From Megamonas hypermegale (lineage in GTDB: Bacteria; Bacillota; Negativicutes; Selenomonadales; Selenomonadaceae), in contig DCFC01000032.1 of NCBI GenBank assembly GCA_002314325.1, positions 75,396 through 117,001 on the forward strand: a stretch of 41,606 nt of DNA. Reading direction: 5' to 3'. Positions 16,980 to 24,865 of this stretch are shown here, piece by piece. Under the pieces are notes generated by a model. The model was not told the DNA's origin, searched no databases, and saw only the letters and a program-made list of their open reading frames with translations. Made by a program: the position numbers and the translations under genes. How positions within the stretch are numbered: position 1 is the first letter of the stretch; each line of letters opens with the position of its first letter.

Positions 16980-17378
16980 TTAAGCTTTTTTGGAGATGTT
17001 TTTAGCCTGTTCGGCAGCACGCAGGACTTCATCTACAGTTGAACCTTTGCCGGCTTCGGAGGCTGCGGCTATAGCTCCTTCTACGATAGGAGCATCGGCA
17101 ATGCGTACGCGCCGGTGCAAATCCATAGCCAACCCTTCAATGGCAAGACCTGCCGATATAATGGAGCTGCCCACGTCGGTGATGATGACAACACCGTCTT
17201 TGCCGTTGTCGGCATCTTCCACAGCTTTGCAGATTTTCGTGCTGTCCGTACCAAAACTGCCGTCAGGCGCACCACCGGCCGCAATGACTGTCAAATCAGG
17301 ACTGGCTATTTTTTTGGCCATATCGCGAACACCGTCGGCAATGCTTACCATATGAGAGACAATTACTATTCCAACCAT
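16980..17378 (-). CDS. dhaM: DhaM-like phosphocarrier (PTS EIIA-Man fold), orphan
   Basis: 132-residue single-domain EIIA-type phosphocarrier like the first domain of DhaM, which passes phosphate from HPr to dihydroxyacetone kinase subunit DhaL. The phospho-acceptor His9 is in GIVIVSHMVSIADG; GGAPDGSFGTDSTKI and DVGSSIISAGLAIE are also DhaM-like. ATG at 17378 is preferred over a GTG three codons upstream that overlaps the AAGGTGAT site. It is the last gene of a five-gene ABC transporter operon, 16 bases after the permease. DhaK and DhaL are absent from the window, so its partner and role are open. Confidence 0.85.
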   Translation of the reverse strand: MVGIVIVSHMVSIADGVRDMAKKIASPDLTVIAAGGAPDGSFGTDSTKICKAVEDADNGKDGVVIITDVGSSIISAGLAIEGLAMDLHRRVRIADAPIVEGAIAAASEAGKGSTVDEVLRAAEQAKNISKKA

Positions 17379-17394
17379 TATTATCACCTTGCTG

Positions 17395-18423
17395 TTATTT
17401 ATTTTCCTGAGTTTCCATGGAATGTTTCGAAGTGAGTTTGTTTTTATGTTCCGTGATAAGCGCCTGCATGATGATGAATACGCACAACAGAGCGCCGACG
17501 ACGATTTTCGTCCACCATGCGGAAAGCGTACCCTGGAACGTGATGAACGTGAGGATTATGCCTTGAATTAATACACCAAAGATAGTGCCCGGCATGAACG
17601 CTACACCGCCCGTTAAGAGTGTACCGCCGATGACGGAGGAAGCGATGGCATCCATTTCCATACCCATAGCATGAAGCGTATAACCGGAGAGCATTGTCCA
17701 GGAGTAAACGATACCGCCGAGGGCTGCGCAGAAACCGCTTATTACGTATGCTAGAATTTTCGTTCTGGTAACAGGCAGACCCATCAGCGAAGCGGAGTTT
17801 TCATTGCCGCCGATAGCAAAGAGCGTTCTGCCGAATTTCGTATATTTTAATACGATTATGGCTATTATCAGTACGATTAAAGCGACGAGCGCGCCGACGG
17901 AGATAAAGCCTGTTCCGAACATGCCGATACGTTCGGAAGCGATGGCGACATAGGACGGATTGTCGATATTTATTGTATCGCGGGAAATAACGGCCGTCAT
18001 GCCGCGGCAGAAGAACAGTCCGGCAAGTGTTACGATAAAGGGCTGCATCTTGAAAATGGATATGAAACAGCCCTGCACGAAGCCGACGGCGATACCGATT
18101 AAAAGAACTAAAAACAAAGCGACCGGAATGGCAAGCTCCGTATTTTGCAACAGCCAGGCAAGGCTCATGCAGACGAGAGCAACGACGGAGCCGACGGAAA
18201 TATCGATACCGCCGCCGCCCGTTATGATTGTAAAAGTAACGCCGACCGTTATGATAATCAAAGTGGCATTGTCAATGAGCAAATTCCAGAAAACCTGCGG
18301 ACGGGAAAAGCCGTTATACATGGCAACACCGATGCCGTACAGGATGATGAACAGTATGACCGTTACGAAGAACTGGAAATATCGGGAGGCAATTGCGGAA
18401 TTTATCATCTGTTTCATATTCAT
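17395..18423 (-). CDS. yjfF: Sugar ABC transporter permease (YjfF-like)
   Basis: Inner-membrane permease of the ribose/galactofuranose type (Pfam BPD_transp_2), 342 residues with about nine to ten hydrophobic helices. GGGGIDISVGSVVALVCM and SVIGGTLLTGGVAFMPGTIFG are family motifs. Its start overlaps the stop of the preceding permease by four bases (ATGA). A pair of non-identical permeases with a double-domain ATPase is the gene order of the E. coli ytfQRT-yjfF galactofuranose system and of arabinofuranose importers. L-arabinofuranose is the best guess here because of araA and araR. Confidence 0.88.
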   Translation of the reverse strand: MNMKQMINSAIASRYFQFFVTVILFIILYGIGVAMYNGFSRPQVFWNLLIDNATLIIITVGVTFTIITGGGGIDISVGSVVALVCMSLAWLLQNTELAIPVALFLVLLIGIAVGFVQGCFISIFKMQPFIVTLAGLFFCRGMTAVISRDTINIDNPSYVAIASERIGMFGTGFISVGALVALIVLIIAIIVLKYTKFGRTLFAIGGNENSASLMGLPVTRTKILAYVISGFCAALGGIVYSWTMLSGYTLHAMGMEMDAIASSVIGGTLLTGGVAFMPGTIFGVLIQGIILTFITFQGTLSAWWTKIVVGALLCVFIIMQALITEHKNKLTSKHSMETQENK

Positions 18424-19466
18424 GCTTTATCCACCGCCTTTGCTGTTTGTTTCTTTGCTTTAAGTTTAGCGAATATTTCTTGGAACCGTTTGGACTGAAT
18501 TAAACACAGAATGATGACTACAACAGCTTTTACTACCGGCAGCTGGTCGGAAGCAACGCCGACAGCGTACATGGTAGTCGTCAGTGTCTGAATGGTGATG
18601 GCGCCGATAATGCTGCCGCCTAAATAAAATTTACCGCCGCTTAAAAGCGTGCCGCCGAGAGCAACGGCTAAGATAGCGTCCATTTCCATATTAAGACCGG
18701 CATTGTTGGCATCGGCCGCACGGATTAAAGAACTTTCAATCAGACCAGATACGCCTGCGCAGAAACCGGAGAAGGCGTATACAAGGAAAATAATTAATGT
18801 TACGTTAATACCGGCATAGCGGCTGGCGGTAGGATTTATACCGACGGACTGGATAAACAGTCCCAGCGATGTTTTCTTCAAAATGAACAGTACGAGCGCA
18901 ATCATGATTATGGCGATGATAATCGGGCTAGGAATGATGTTGCCTGGAATATTGCCGCCGATATAGCTGAATGGTTCATAATATACGGTGATAATCTGAC
19001 CTTCCGTAATGAGCTGAGCGATACCGCGGCCGGCAACCATTAAAATAAGAGTTACAACCATCGGCTGTATTTTTATCTTCGATACGAGGAAGCCGTTCCA
19101 TGCCCCGCACAGTGCACCGACACAGACAGCAGCAATCATGGCAACAATCATCGGATTTTCGGCAACACCGTCGCCGCGTCCGCCGATGATACTGCAGCAT
19201 ACGGCACCGGAGATGGCAACGACTGCACCGACGGAAATATCAATACCGGCTGTGGCAATGACGAAAGTCATACCGAGCGAAAGAATTATCAGGGAAGAGG
19301 AGCGGTTTAAAATATCGAAAATACGTCCGTACAGACGGCCGTCCTGCGTGATTTCCACATCCAGAAATCCTGGTACGAATATGATATTGAAAATTACCAG
19401 AATAGCTAAAGCTACCAATGGCAAAAACATGGAACTCGATTTAATTTTTTGCAACGCGTTCATCAA
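18420..19466 (-). CDS. ytfT: Sugar ABC transporter permease (YtfT-like)
   Basis: Second BPD_transp_2 permease, 348 residues. Hallmarks are FVIATAGIDISVGAVVAISGAV and ILAVALGGTLLSGGKFYLGGSIIGA. It has more charged and cysteine residues in the first periplasmic region than its partner (GAVCCSIIGGRGDGVAENP). Its start overlaps the ATPase stop by four bases and its stop overlaps the next permease start, so the three are translationally coupled. It forms the heterodimeric channel with the product of 17395-18423. Confidence 0.88.
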   Translation of the reverse strand: MMNALQKIKSSSMFLPLVALAILVIFNIIFVPGFLDVEITQDGRLYGRIFDILNRSSSLIILSLGMTFVIATAGIDISVGAVVAISGAVCCSIIGGRGDGVAENPMIVAMIAAVCVGALCGAWNGFLVSKIKIQPMVVTLILMVAGRGIAQLITEGQIITVYYEPFSYIGGNIPGNIIPSPIIIAIIMIALVLFILKKTSLGLFIQSVGINPTASRYAGINVTLIIFLVYAFSGFCAGVSGLIESSLIRAADANNAGLNMEMDAILAVALGGTLLSGGKFYLGGSIIGAITIQTLTTTMYAVGVASDQLPVVKAVVVIILCLIQSKRFQEIFAKLKAKKQTAKAVDKA

Positions 19467-20971
19467 ACTTCACCTCCGGCTATTGCTTTCATGATATTGT
19501 CGGAACTGATTTTATCGCCTTCGATTTCCGCAACTTTTTTGCGGTCGCGGATAACGATGATTTTACTGCAGGTACGAACCATTTCGTCCATTTCACTGGA
19601 AATGAATATGACAGCCATGCCTTTGGATTTTGCCAAAGCCACCGCCATTTTCTGAATTTCGCTTTTCGTACCGACATCAATACCGCGTGTCGGTTCGTCC
19701 AATATCAGTAAATTAGGTTCGGTTATGAGCCAGCGGGCGATGATTACTTTCTGCTGGTTGCCGCCGCTTAAGTTCTGCACGAGCTGTTCGCGGTCGGAAA
19801 CTTTTATTTTGAGAAGCGAAATACAGTCATCGGCATATACAACCTGGTCTTTATACGGTATGTATTTGAAAATACCCTGTTTTGCCTGAAGTGCCAGAAT
19901 GATATTTTCGCGTACACTCAAAGAACCGATAATACCCTGCACTTTTCTGTCTTCCGGACAGAAAGCTATTTTATGTTTCATTGCCGTTATCGGATTGGTC
20001 AAATTTACTTTTTGACCGTCAATATCGATTTCGCCTTTGTTGATTTGGTTTACACCGAATAAAAGTTCAGCCGTTTCGGAGCGGCCGGAGCCCAAGAGCC
20101 CGCCCAGACCGATGACTTCGCCTTTATGAATGGTCAGGTTCATTTCGTTTAATTTGCCGACAGCGCCGATATCTTTGGCTTCGAGGAATACTTCATCGGA
20201 CGGCACGCTTTTAGCGCCCATTTTATCGAATTCCTTAACAGCATCCAAATCTTTGCCGACCATTTTGGCGATTAATTCCACCTGCGGCAGTTTGTCAACG
20301 TCGTATGCGCCGACAAGTTCCCCGTTGCGCAAAATGGTAATGCGGCTGCACAATTCATAAATCTGTTCCAAAAAGTGGGAAATAAAGATAATACCGAGAC
20401 CTTTTTTCTGCAATTGGCGGATGATGTTGAACAGACGTTTCGTTTCTTCTTCGTCAAGGCTGGAAGTCGGTTCGTCCAGAATTAATATTTTGGCATCGAC
20501 GTCGACGGCACGGGCAATGGCTATCATCTGCTGGATTGCTACTGAATAATGGTCGAGTGTTTTCGTTACGTCAATGTCGATATTCAAGCTTTGCAAAAGT
20601 TCTTTGGAACGTTTATTTATAGTTTTCCAATCAATAAAACCAAATTTTTTCGGCTCGCGCCCGATAAAAATATTTTCGGCAACTGTAAGATTAGGACAGA
20701 GGTTTACTTCCTGGTACACTGTGGAGATGCCGCATTCCTGCGCTTCTTTCGGTGTATTTGGCGAAATATTCTTACCATTTAATGTGATAGTACCGCCGTC
20801 GCGGTGATAAACACCGGTTAGAACCTTAATCAATGTGGATTTGCCGGCGCCGTTTTCCCCCATCAAAGAATGAATTTCACCGGCTCTGAGTGTAAAGTCG
20901 ACGTTGGATAAGGCTTTTACGCCGGGAAAAACTTTATCTATATGGCGCATCTCTAAGAGAACTTCTCCCAT
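19463..20971 (-). CDS. ytfR: Sugar ABC transporter ATPase, two-domain (YtfR/RbsA-like)
   Basis: 502-residue ATPase with two nucleotide-binding domains, as in RbsA, MglA and YtfR. Domain 1 carries GENGAGKSTL (about residues 37-46) and ILILDEPTSSLDEEE. Domain 2 has a degenerate Walker A (GLLGSGRSETAELL, about 293-306), the signature LSGGNQQKVIIARWL and LLILDEPTRGIDVG. Such asymmetry is normal for carbohydrate-uptake class 2 ATPases. A GGGGTGA site precedes the ATG. It lies 95 bases downstream of the binding-protein gene across a strong hairpin. Confidence 0.93.
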   Translation of the reverse strand: MGEVLLEMRHIDKVFPGVKALSNVDFTLRAGEIHSLMGENGAGKSTLIKVLTGVYHRDGGTITLNGKNISPNTPKEAQECGISTVYQEVNLCPNLTVAENIFIGREPKKFGFIDWKTINKRSKELLQSLNIDIDVTKTLDHYSVAIQQMIAIARAVDVDAKILILDEPTSSLDEEETKRLFNIIRQLQKKGLGIIFISHFLEQIYELCSRITILRNGELVGAYDVDKLPQVELIAKMVGKDLDAVKEFDKMGAKSVPSDEVFLEAKDIGAVGKLNEMNLTIHKGEVIGLGGLLGSGRSETAELLFGVNQINKGEIDIDGQKVNLTNPITAMKHKIAFCPEDRKVQGIIGSLSVRENIILALQAKQGIFKYIPYKDQVVYADDCISLLKIKVSDREQLVQNLSGGNQQKVIIARWLITEPNLLILDEPTRGIDVGTKSEIQKMAVALAKSKGMAVIFISSEMDEMVRTCSKIIVIRDRKKVAEIEGDKISSDNIMKAIAGGEV

Positions 20972-21016
20972 ATTTTCACCCCGCTTAAAATTATAAGTAA
21001 TTTGGAGAATAAGAAA

Positions 21017-21046
21017 CCGTACTTAGCCGTTTGAGGCTAAGTACGG
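21017..21046 (-). terminator. Intercistronic hairpin after the binding-protein gene
   Basis: A perfect 12-bp stem (21017-21028 with 21035-21046) and six-base loop sit between the binding-protein stop and the ATPase start. The following sequence is only moderately T-rich. Such hairpins commonly stabilise the binding-protein message or attenuate the downstream genes; either is inferred. Confidence 0.75.
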
Positions 21047-21066
21047 CCTTTGATATTTAAAGGATA

Positions 21067-22089
21067 TTAATATTTTCTTTCTGGTAATGTTTTTTCAGCA
21101 ACTTCTGCCGGGAAGACGCCTTCGTCCATGTATACCATTTTATCAACTTGTTCGCCGTTGAGAATTTTCTTAGCAGTTTCCATGAGAAGTGGTCCCTGAA
21201 GAGGATTGCATTCAACTGTGCAGTTGGATTTACCGTCAATCATAGCCTGGAATGCGCCTTTAACGCCGTCAACGGATACGATAACGATATCTTTACCAGG
21301 CTGCAGACCTGCTGCTTCGATTGCCTGAATAGCACCTAAAGCCATGTCGTCGTTCTGGCTGAATAAGATATCGATAGTGTCGCGGCCGCCGGATTTGAGG
21401 AAGGATTCCATAACTTCCTGACCTTTCTGGCGCGTGAATTCACCGGTCTGGCTCATAGCGATAGTGTATTTGCTACCGTCTTCAGCAGCCTGCATAGCTT
21501 CGTTGAAGCCTTTAGAACGGCCGAGCGATACGGAAGCACCTACAGTACCTTCAAGTACGGCAATCTGATACTGGTCTCCGCCGCCGCGTGGAGTTTTGTT
21601 CTGTTCTTTCATGTACTGGTCAACCCATTCGAAAGCTTTTCTGCCTTCAGCTACGGAGTCAGTACCGATTTTTGCTACGTATAAATCATCACTTACTTTG
21701 GCATCACGGTCAACGATTACAACAGGAATACCGGCGTCTTTTGCTTCTTTAAGAACGGTATCCCAACCTGTTTCAACGATTGGTGTGAAAGCGATAAGGT
21801 CAACGCCCTGAGCGATAAAGGAACGAATGGCTTTAATCTGATTTTCCTGTTTTTGCTGAGCGTCGGAGAATTGAAGATTGATACCGGCATCTTTAGCCGC
21901 CTGTTTGATGGATTCAGTCTGAGCTGTTCTCCATTCAGATTCAGCACCCAGCTGTGAATAACCGATGGTGATTTGTTTTCCGTCCTTGCTGCCAGAGTCA
22001 CCGGAGGAAGCGCTTTCTTCTCCGCCGCCGCAACCAGCGCAAAGTGCTAACATCATAATACTTGTTAGTAGTGCAAATAATTTCTTCAT
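21067..22089 (-). CDS. ytfQ: Sugar-binding lipoprotein (YtfQ-like)
   Basis: Periplasmic-binding-protein type I lipoprotein, 340 residues. ATG at 22089 is chosen because GAGGAGTGA lies just upstream; a more distal ATG overlaps that site. Lipobox LCAGC places the lipidated cysteine at 20. ITIGYSQLGAESEWRTAQTESI, the early loop of YtfQ-type galactofuranose/arabinofuranose binders, begins the mature domain, followed by DAQQKQENQIKAIRSFIAQG and GTVGASVSLGRSKGFNEAM. It is the first gene of the operon under a TACAAC-type operator. Ligand by context: L-arabinofuranose or galactofuranose. Confidence 0.9.
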   Translation of the reverse strand: MKKLFALLTSIMMLALCAGCGGGEESASSGDSGSKDGKQITIGYSQLGAESEWRTAQTESIKQAAKDAGINLQFSDAQQKQENQIKAIRSFIAQGVDLIAFTPIVETGWDTVLKEAKDAGIPVVIVDRDAKVSDDLYVAKIGTDSVAEGRKAFEWVDQYMKEQNKTPRGGGDQYQIAVLEGTVGASVSLGRSKGFNEAMQAAEDGSKYTIAMSQTGEFTRQKGQEVMESFLKSGGRDTIDILFSQNDDMALGAIQAIEAAGLQPGKDIVIVSVDGVKGAFQAMIDGKSNCTVECNPLQGPLLMETAKKILNGEQVDKMVYMDEGVFPAEVAEKTLPERKY

Positions 22090-22177
22090 GTTTTCACTCC
22101 TCATTGATTTTTATTTGTAAGAAATTACTAAATCAACATGTTATTTTGTAAATCAACCGGTTTATTTAACTTGTTTA

Positions 22178-22207
22178 TATCATACAACTTTTCGGAAAGA
22201 AATTCAA
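22178..22207 (-). promoter_or_regulatory. Promoter with overlapping operator, furanose ABC operon
   Basis: On the minus strand TTGAAT (22202-22207) and TATGAT (22179-22184) are 17 bases apart. The motif AAAAGTTGTATGATA, matching the one downstream of the symporter promoter, covers the -10 itself, so a bound repressor would occlude polymerase. Confidence 0.65.
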
Positions 22208-22279
22208 TAGTGAACATAAAATTATTTTAAAATTTTTTAAAAATTTTACCTGTCAAGGCAAATCTGTCTGCAAGCAAAA

Positions 22280-22327
22280 AAGAAGAAAAACCCTTTGTTT
22301 TTAAGCAAAATCGGGATTTTTCTTCTT
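22280..22327 (-). terminator. Terminator downstream of HAD phosphatase gene
   Basis: A 14-bp stem with one mismatch (22280-22293 with 22313-22327) rich in A and T is followed by a T run on the minus strand. It separates the HAD gene from the promoter of the ABC operon. Confidence 0.65.
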
Positions 22328-22404
22328 AAAAAAATGCGTTTAGAAATTTTTATGGAAACATATAAGCTATTTATGATAAAATATATTTACTAATTTACGA
22401 CAAG

Positions 22405-22421
22405 TTGTATGATTAATACAA
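22405..22421. promoter_or_regulatory. Full dyad operator candidate TTGTAT-N5-ATACAA
   Basis: A perfect 6-bp inverted repeat with a five-base spacer, embedded in AAGTTGTATGATTAATACAAC. It contains the half-site found at the arabinose promoters. It lies about 215 bases upstream of the ABC operon promoter, only five bases past the HAD stop codon. It may be an auxiliary AraR site allowing DNA looping. Confidence 0.5.
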
Positions 22422-22425
22422 CATA

Positions 22426-23220
22426 TTATAAATTTTTCAGCAGCATTTCGCCGACACTGTTATACAACTTTGCAGCATGTTGTTTGGCGTGCTCTGTAGC
22501 GGAATTTAGGCTGTAGCCGTTAAATTCCTCAATCATCGGTACATCGTTCTGAGCGTCGCCGATGGTTAGGACTTCGGCATTTTGCCAAGCCGGATTGAGT
22601 TTTAGAAGTTCTTTTACGCCGCTGGCTTTGGTGATGTTTTTGCGGCAGACATCAATGCAGTTCAAATTCAAATTGGCGGAAAAAGCGTCGTTGAATTCCG
22701 TTTCGATACGTTGAGCGTATTTTTCGGCAATCTGTTCGTTTTCGTAGGCAAGGCTTATCTGCACCGGTTCCATTTCGGCCAGCGCCTCTTCGATACTGAC
22801 GATTTTGATGATTTCCTGATTTTTGTATTTGACGGAATTAAAATATTTGAGCAGCTGCGATTTGTCGCTGTTGATGGTGGTGCGCATTTTGTCGACGGCA
22901 GAATACATTATATGCCAGCTGTCGGCGGCAATATCAGAGTGAACGAGCTTTAGAAGCATCTGCCTGTCCAGCGGAAATGACTTAACTATATTTAAATTTT
23001 TATCAAATAATGTTCCGCCGTTGTTGCAGATGATGAAGTCGTATTCCATGCGGTGTCTGTTCATTTCATACATTAAAGAACGCATATCGCGGCCGGTACA
23101 AATACAAAAAATGTTGCCCACAGAACGCCATTTTTTTACGGCTTCGATATTTATTTGCGGAATGGTGTCGTTTTGATGGAAGAACAGTGTTCCGTCAAAA
23201 TCACTTACTGCGATTTTCAA
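22426..23220 (-). CDS. HAD-superfamily hydrolase, Cof type
   Basis: Sugar-phosphate-phosphatase-like protein, 264 residues from a TTG start at 23220, which has AAAGGAG seven bases upstream. An ATG 12 codons further up lies in the promoter-like region before that site and is unlikely. HAD motif I DFDGTLF (Asp7 and Asp9), motif II CTGRD near residue 43, and the C-terminal GDAQNDVPMIEEF (motif IV) are all intact, with a C2-type cap between. Cof-type enzymes dephosphorylate sugar phosphates or cofactors; the substrate cannot be read from sequence. It follows the gluconate operon terminator on the same strand but seems separately expressed. Confidence 0.87.
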   Translation of the reverse strand: MKIAVSDFDGTLFFHQNDTIPQINIEAVKKWRSVGNIFCICTGRDMRSLMYEMNRHRMEYDFIICNNGGTLFDKNLNIVKSFPLDRQMLLKLVHSDIAADSWHIMYSAVDKMRTTINSDKSQLLKYFNSVKYKNQEIIKIVSIEEALAEMEPVQISLAYENEQIAEKYAQRIETEFNDAFSANLNLNCIDVCRKNITKASGVKELLKLNPAWQNAEVLTIGDAQNDVPMIEEFNGYSLNSATEHAKQHAAKLYNSVGEMLLKNL

Positions 23221-23261
23221 AATAAAATCTCCTTTCGGGAATGAATTTGATTTCATTATAC

Positions 23262-23290
23262 AAAAAAAGCAGACTTTCGTCTGCTTTTTT
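23262..23290 (-). terminator. Terminator of the gluconate operon
   Basis: GCAGAC (23269-23274) with GTCTGC (23279-23284), extended by A and T runs on each side, forms a strong intrinsic terminator. It lies past the repeat element that follows gnd and before the HAD gene. Confidence 0.85.
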
Positions 23291-23308
23291 GTCTATATTA
23301 ATAATTTA

Positions 23309-23427
23309 TTGTGCCAATTGATTTATTGAAGCAGTATAATACTTTATATTTAGTGAGGTTAAGTGGCAACATCGAACGTATATAAAGTATTATACTGCGT
23401 ATGCTGGCTCAATATGTTATTAGCACA
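23309..23427 (-). repeat. Hairpin repeat element, copy 2 (reverse orientation)
   Basis: Inner arms of 18 bp or more (23331-23348 with 23381-23398) enclose the conserved loop. Outer ends (TTGTGCCAAT at 23309; TAGCACAG at 23421-23428) form the weak terminal inverted repeat seen best in copy 5. The element begins eight bases after the gnd stop and is oriented with the minus-strand gene. Confidence 0.88.
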
Positions 23428-23434
23428 GTGGATA

Positions 23435-24844
23435 TTAATAATGTTTCTGCCATTGATGATGGAAAATACCGTCGCGGTCGATGCGTTTATACGTATGCGC
23501 TCCGAAATAGTCTCTCTGTGCCTGAATGAGATTGGCGCCTACCGTCTTCGTGCAAAGTCCGTCGATATAAGCCATAGCGTTGGAAAATGCCGGTATCGGC
23601 ACGCCTGCATAAACTGCTTTGGCGATGATTTTCCGCAGGCTCAGCTGGTTTTCGCGTATTTTGCTGAAGAAGAAATCATCTTCGAGCAGATTGTCAAGCT
23701 GCGGATTTTTTTGATAAGCCGCTGTGATATTGTTCAGAAATTTCGCCTTGATAATGCAGCCGGCGCGGAAGATAGAAGCGACTTCGCCTAGGTTCAAGTT
23801 CCAGTCATGGATTTGGGAAGCGCTTTTGTACAGTTCAAATCCCTGAGTGTAAGCGGCGATTTTGGCTGCGTATAAGGAGCGGCGCACGTCTTCGACGAAA
23901 TCAGCGTCGATTTGCACCGGCAACGGCTGTTTCAAACCGCTGTCGGCAAGTTGCTGGCGTTTAGCATAAAATGAACTGATGTTGCGCGCATTGCAGGCGC
24001 TTGTCATGATGGAAGTGTTTACGCCTTGTTCGAGTGCGGCGATGCTCGTCCAGCGGCCTGTGCCCTTTTGTCCGGCGCTGTCGAGGATTTTGTCGACGAG
24101 ATATCCGCCGTTTATATCGTCTTTTTCTTTCAGGATATCGGCTGTTATGTTGATTAAAAAGCTGCTGAGTTCGCCTTTGTTCCAGTCGTTGAATACGGCG
24201 GAAATCTGTTCGTTTGTAAGTCCGCCGACATTTTTGAGCAGGAGATATGCTTCGGCGATTAACTGCATGTCGGCGTATTCGATGCCGTTATGCACCATTT
24301 TTACGTAGTGCCCTGCGCCGTCTTCGCCGATATAGGTGCAGCACGGTTTGCCGTCGTCGGCTTTGGCGGCGATTGCTTCCAGTACGGACTGCACTTGCGG
24401 ATAGCTTTCCTTATTGCCGCCCGGCATCAGAGCCGGTCCGTTCAGTGCGCCTTCTTCGCCGCCGGAAACGCCGACACCGAAGTATTTGAAGCCTTTTTCC
24501 GTTACGTATTTGTAGCGGCGCTGTGTATCTTTGTAGAAGGAGTTGCCGCCGTCCATGATGATGTCGTCTGCTTCAAGATACGGCAGCAGGCTGTCGATTA
24601 CGGCATCAACGGCCTTGCCCGCTGTTACCATGATGAAGAATTTGCGCGGACGGGCAACGGACTGTACGAGTGATGGTATATCATAATAAGCGGTGATATT
24701 TTCGTGCGGATGATTTTTAATAAATTTATCGGTTAAGTCGGGAGTGTAATTGTATACGGAAACTTTGAATTTGTGATTGGCCATATTGAGCGCAAGACAG
24801 CTTCCCATAACTCCCATGCCGATAACGGCTATATTTGCATTCAT
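23435..24844 (-). CDS. gnd: 6-phosphogluconate dehydrogenase (decarboxylating)
   Basis: Oxidative decarboxylation of 6-phosphogluconate to ribulose 5-phosphate. 469 residues from the ATG at 24844 (GGAGGCAAATAAA upstream); an in-frame ATG five codons earlier overlaps that site. Nucleotide-binding GMGVMG is at 9-14, GGEEGALNGPALMPGG follows near 128, and the catalytic lysine is in HYVKMVHNGIEY with its glutamate. The 2'-phosphate-binding motif usually read as NR(S/T) at 32-34 is NYT here (Tyr33), which may weaken NADP preference. It is the last gene of gntK-gntP-gnd, completing gluconate use via the pentose phosphate route. Confidence 0.95.
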   Translation of the reverse strand: MNANIAVIGMGVMGSCLALNMANHKFKVSVYNYTPDLTDKFIKNHPHENITAYYDIPSLVQSVARPRKFFIMVTAGKAVDAVIDSLLPYLEADDIIMDGGNSFYKDTQRRYKYVTEKGFKYFGVGVSGGEEGALNGPALMPGGNKESYPQVQSVLEAIAAKADDGKPCCTYIGEDGAGHYVKMVHNGIEYADMQLIAEAYLLLKNVGGLTNEQISAVFNDWNKGELSSFLINITADILKEKDDINGGYLVDKILDSAGQKGTGRWTSIAALEQGVNTSIMTSACNARNISSFYAKRQQLADSGLKQPLPVQIDADFVEDVRRSLYAAKIAAYTQGFELYKSASQIHDWNLNLGEVASIFRAGCIIKAKFLNNITAAYQKNPQLDNLLEDDFFFSKIRENQLSLRKIIAKAVYAGVPIPAFSNAMAYIDGLCTKTVGANLIQAQRDYFGAHTYKRIDRDGIFHHQWQKHY

Positions 24845-24865
24845 TTTATTTGCCTCCATTAAATA

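Noticed and set aside
23221..23256. ATG start of the HAD gene at 23256
   Set aside because: The reading frame between it and the TTG at 23220 contains the AAAGGAG site, and the extra 12 residues precede the usual HAD start.
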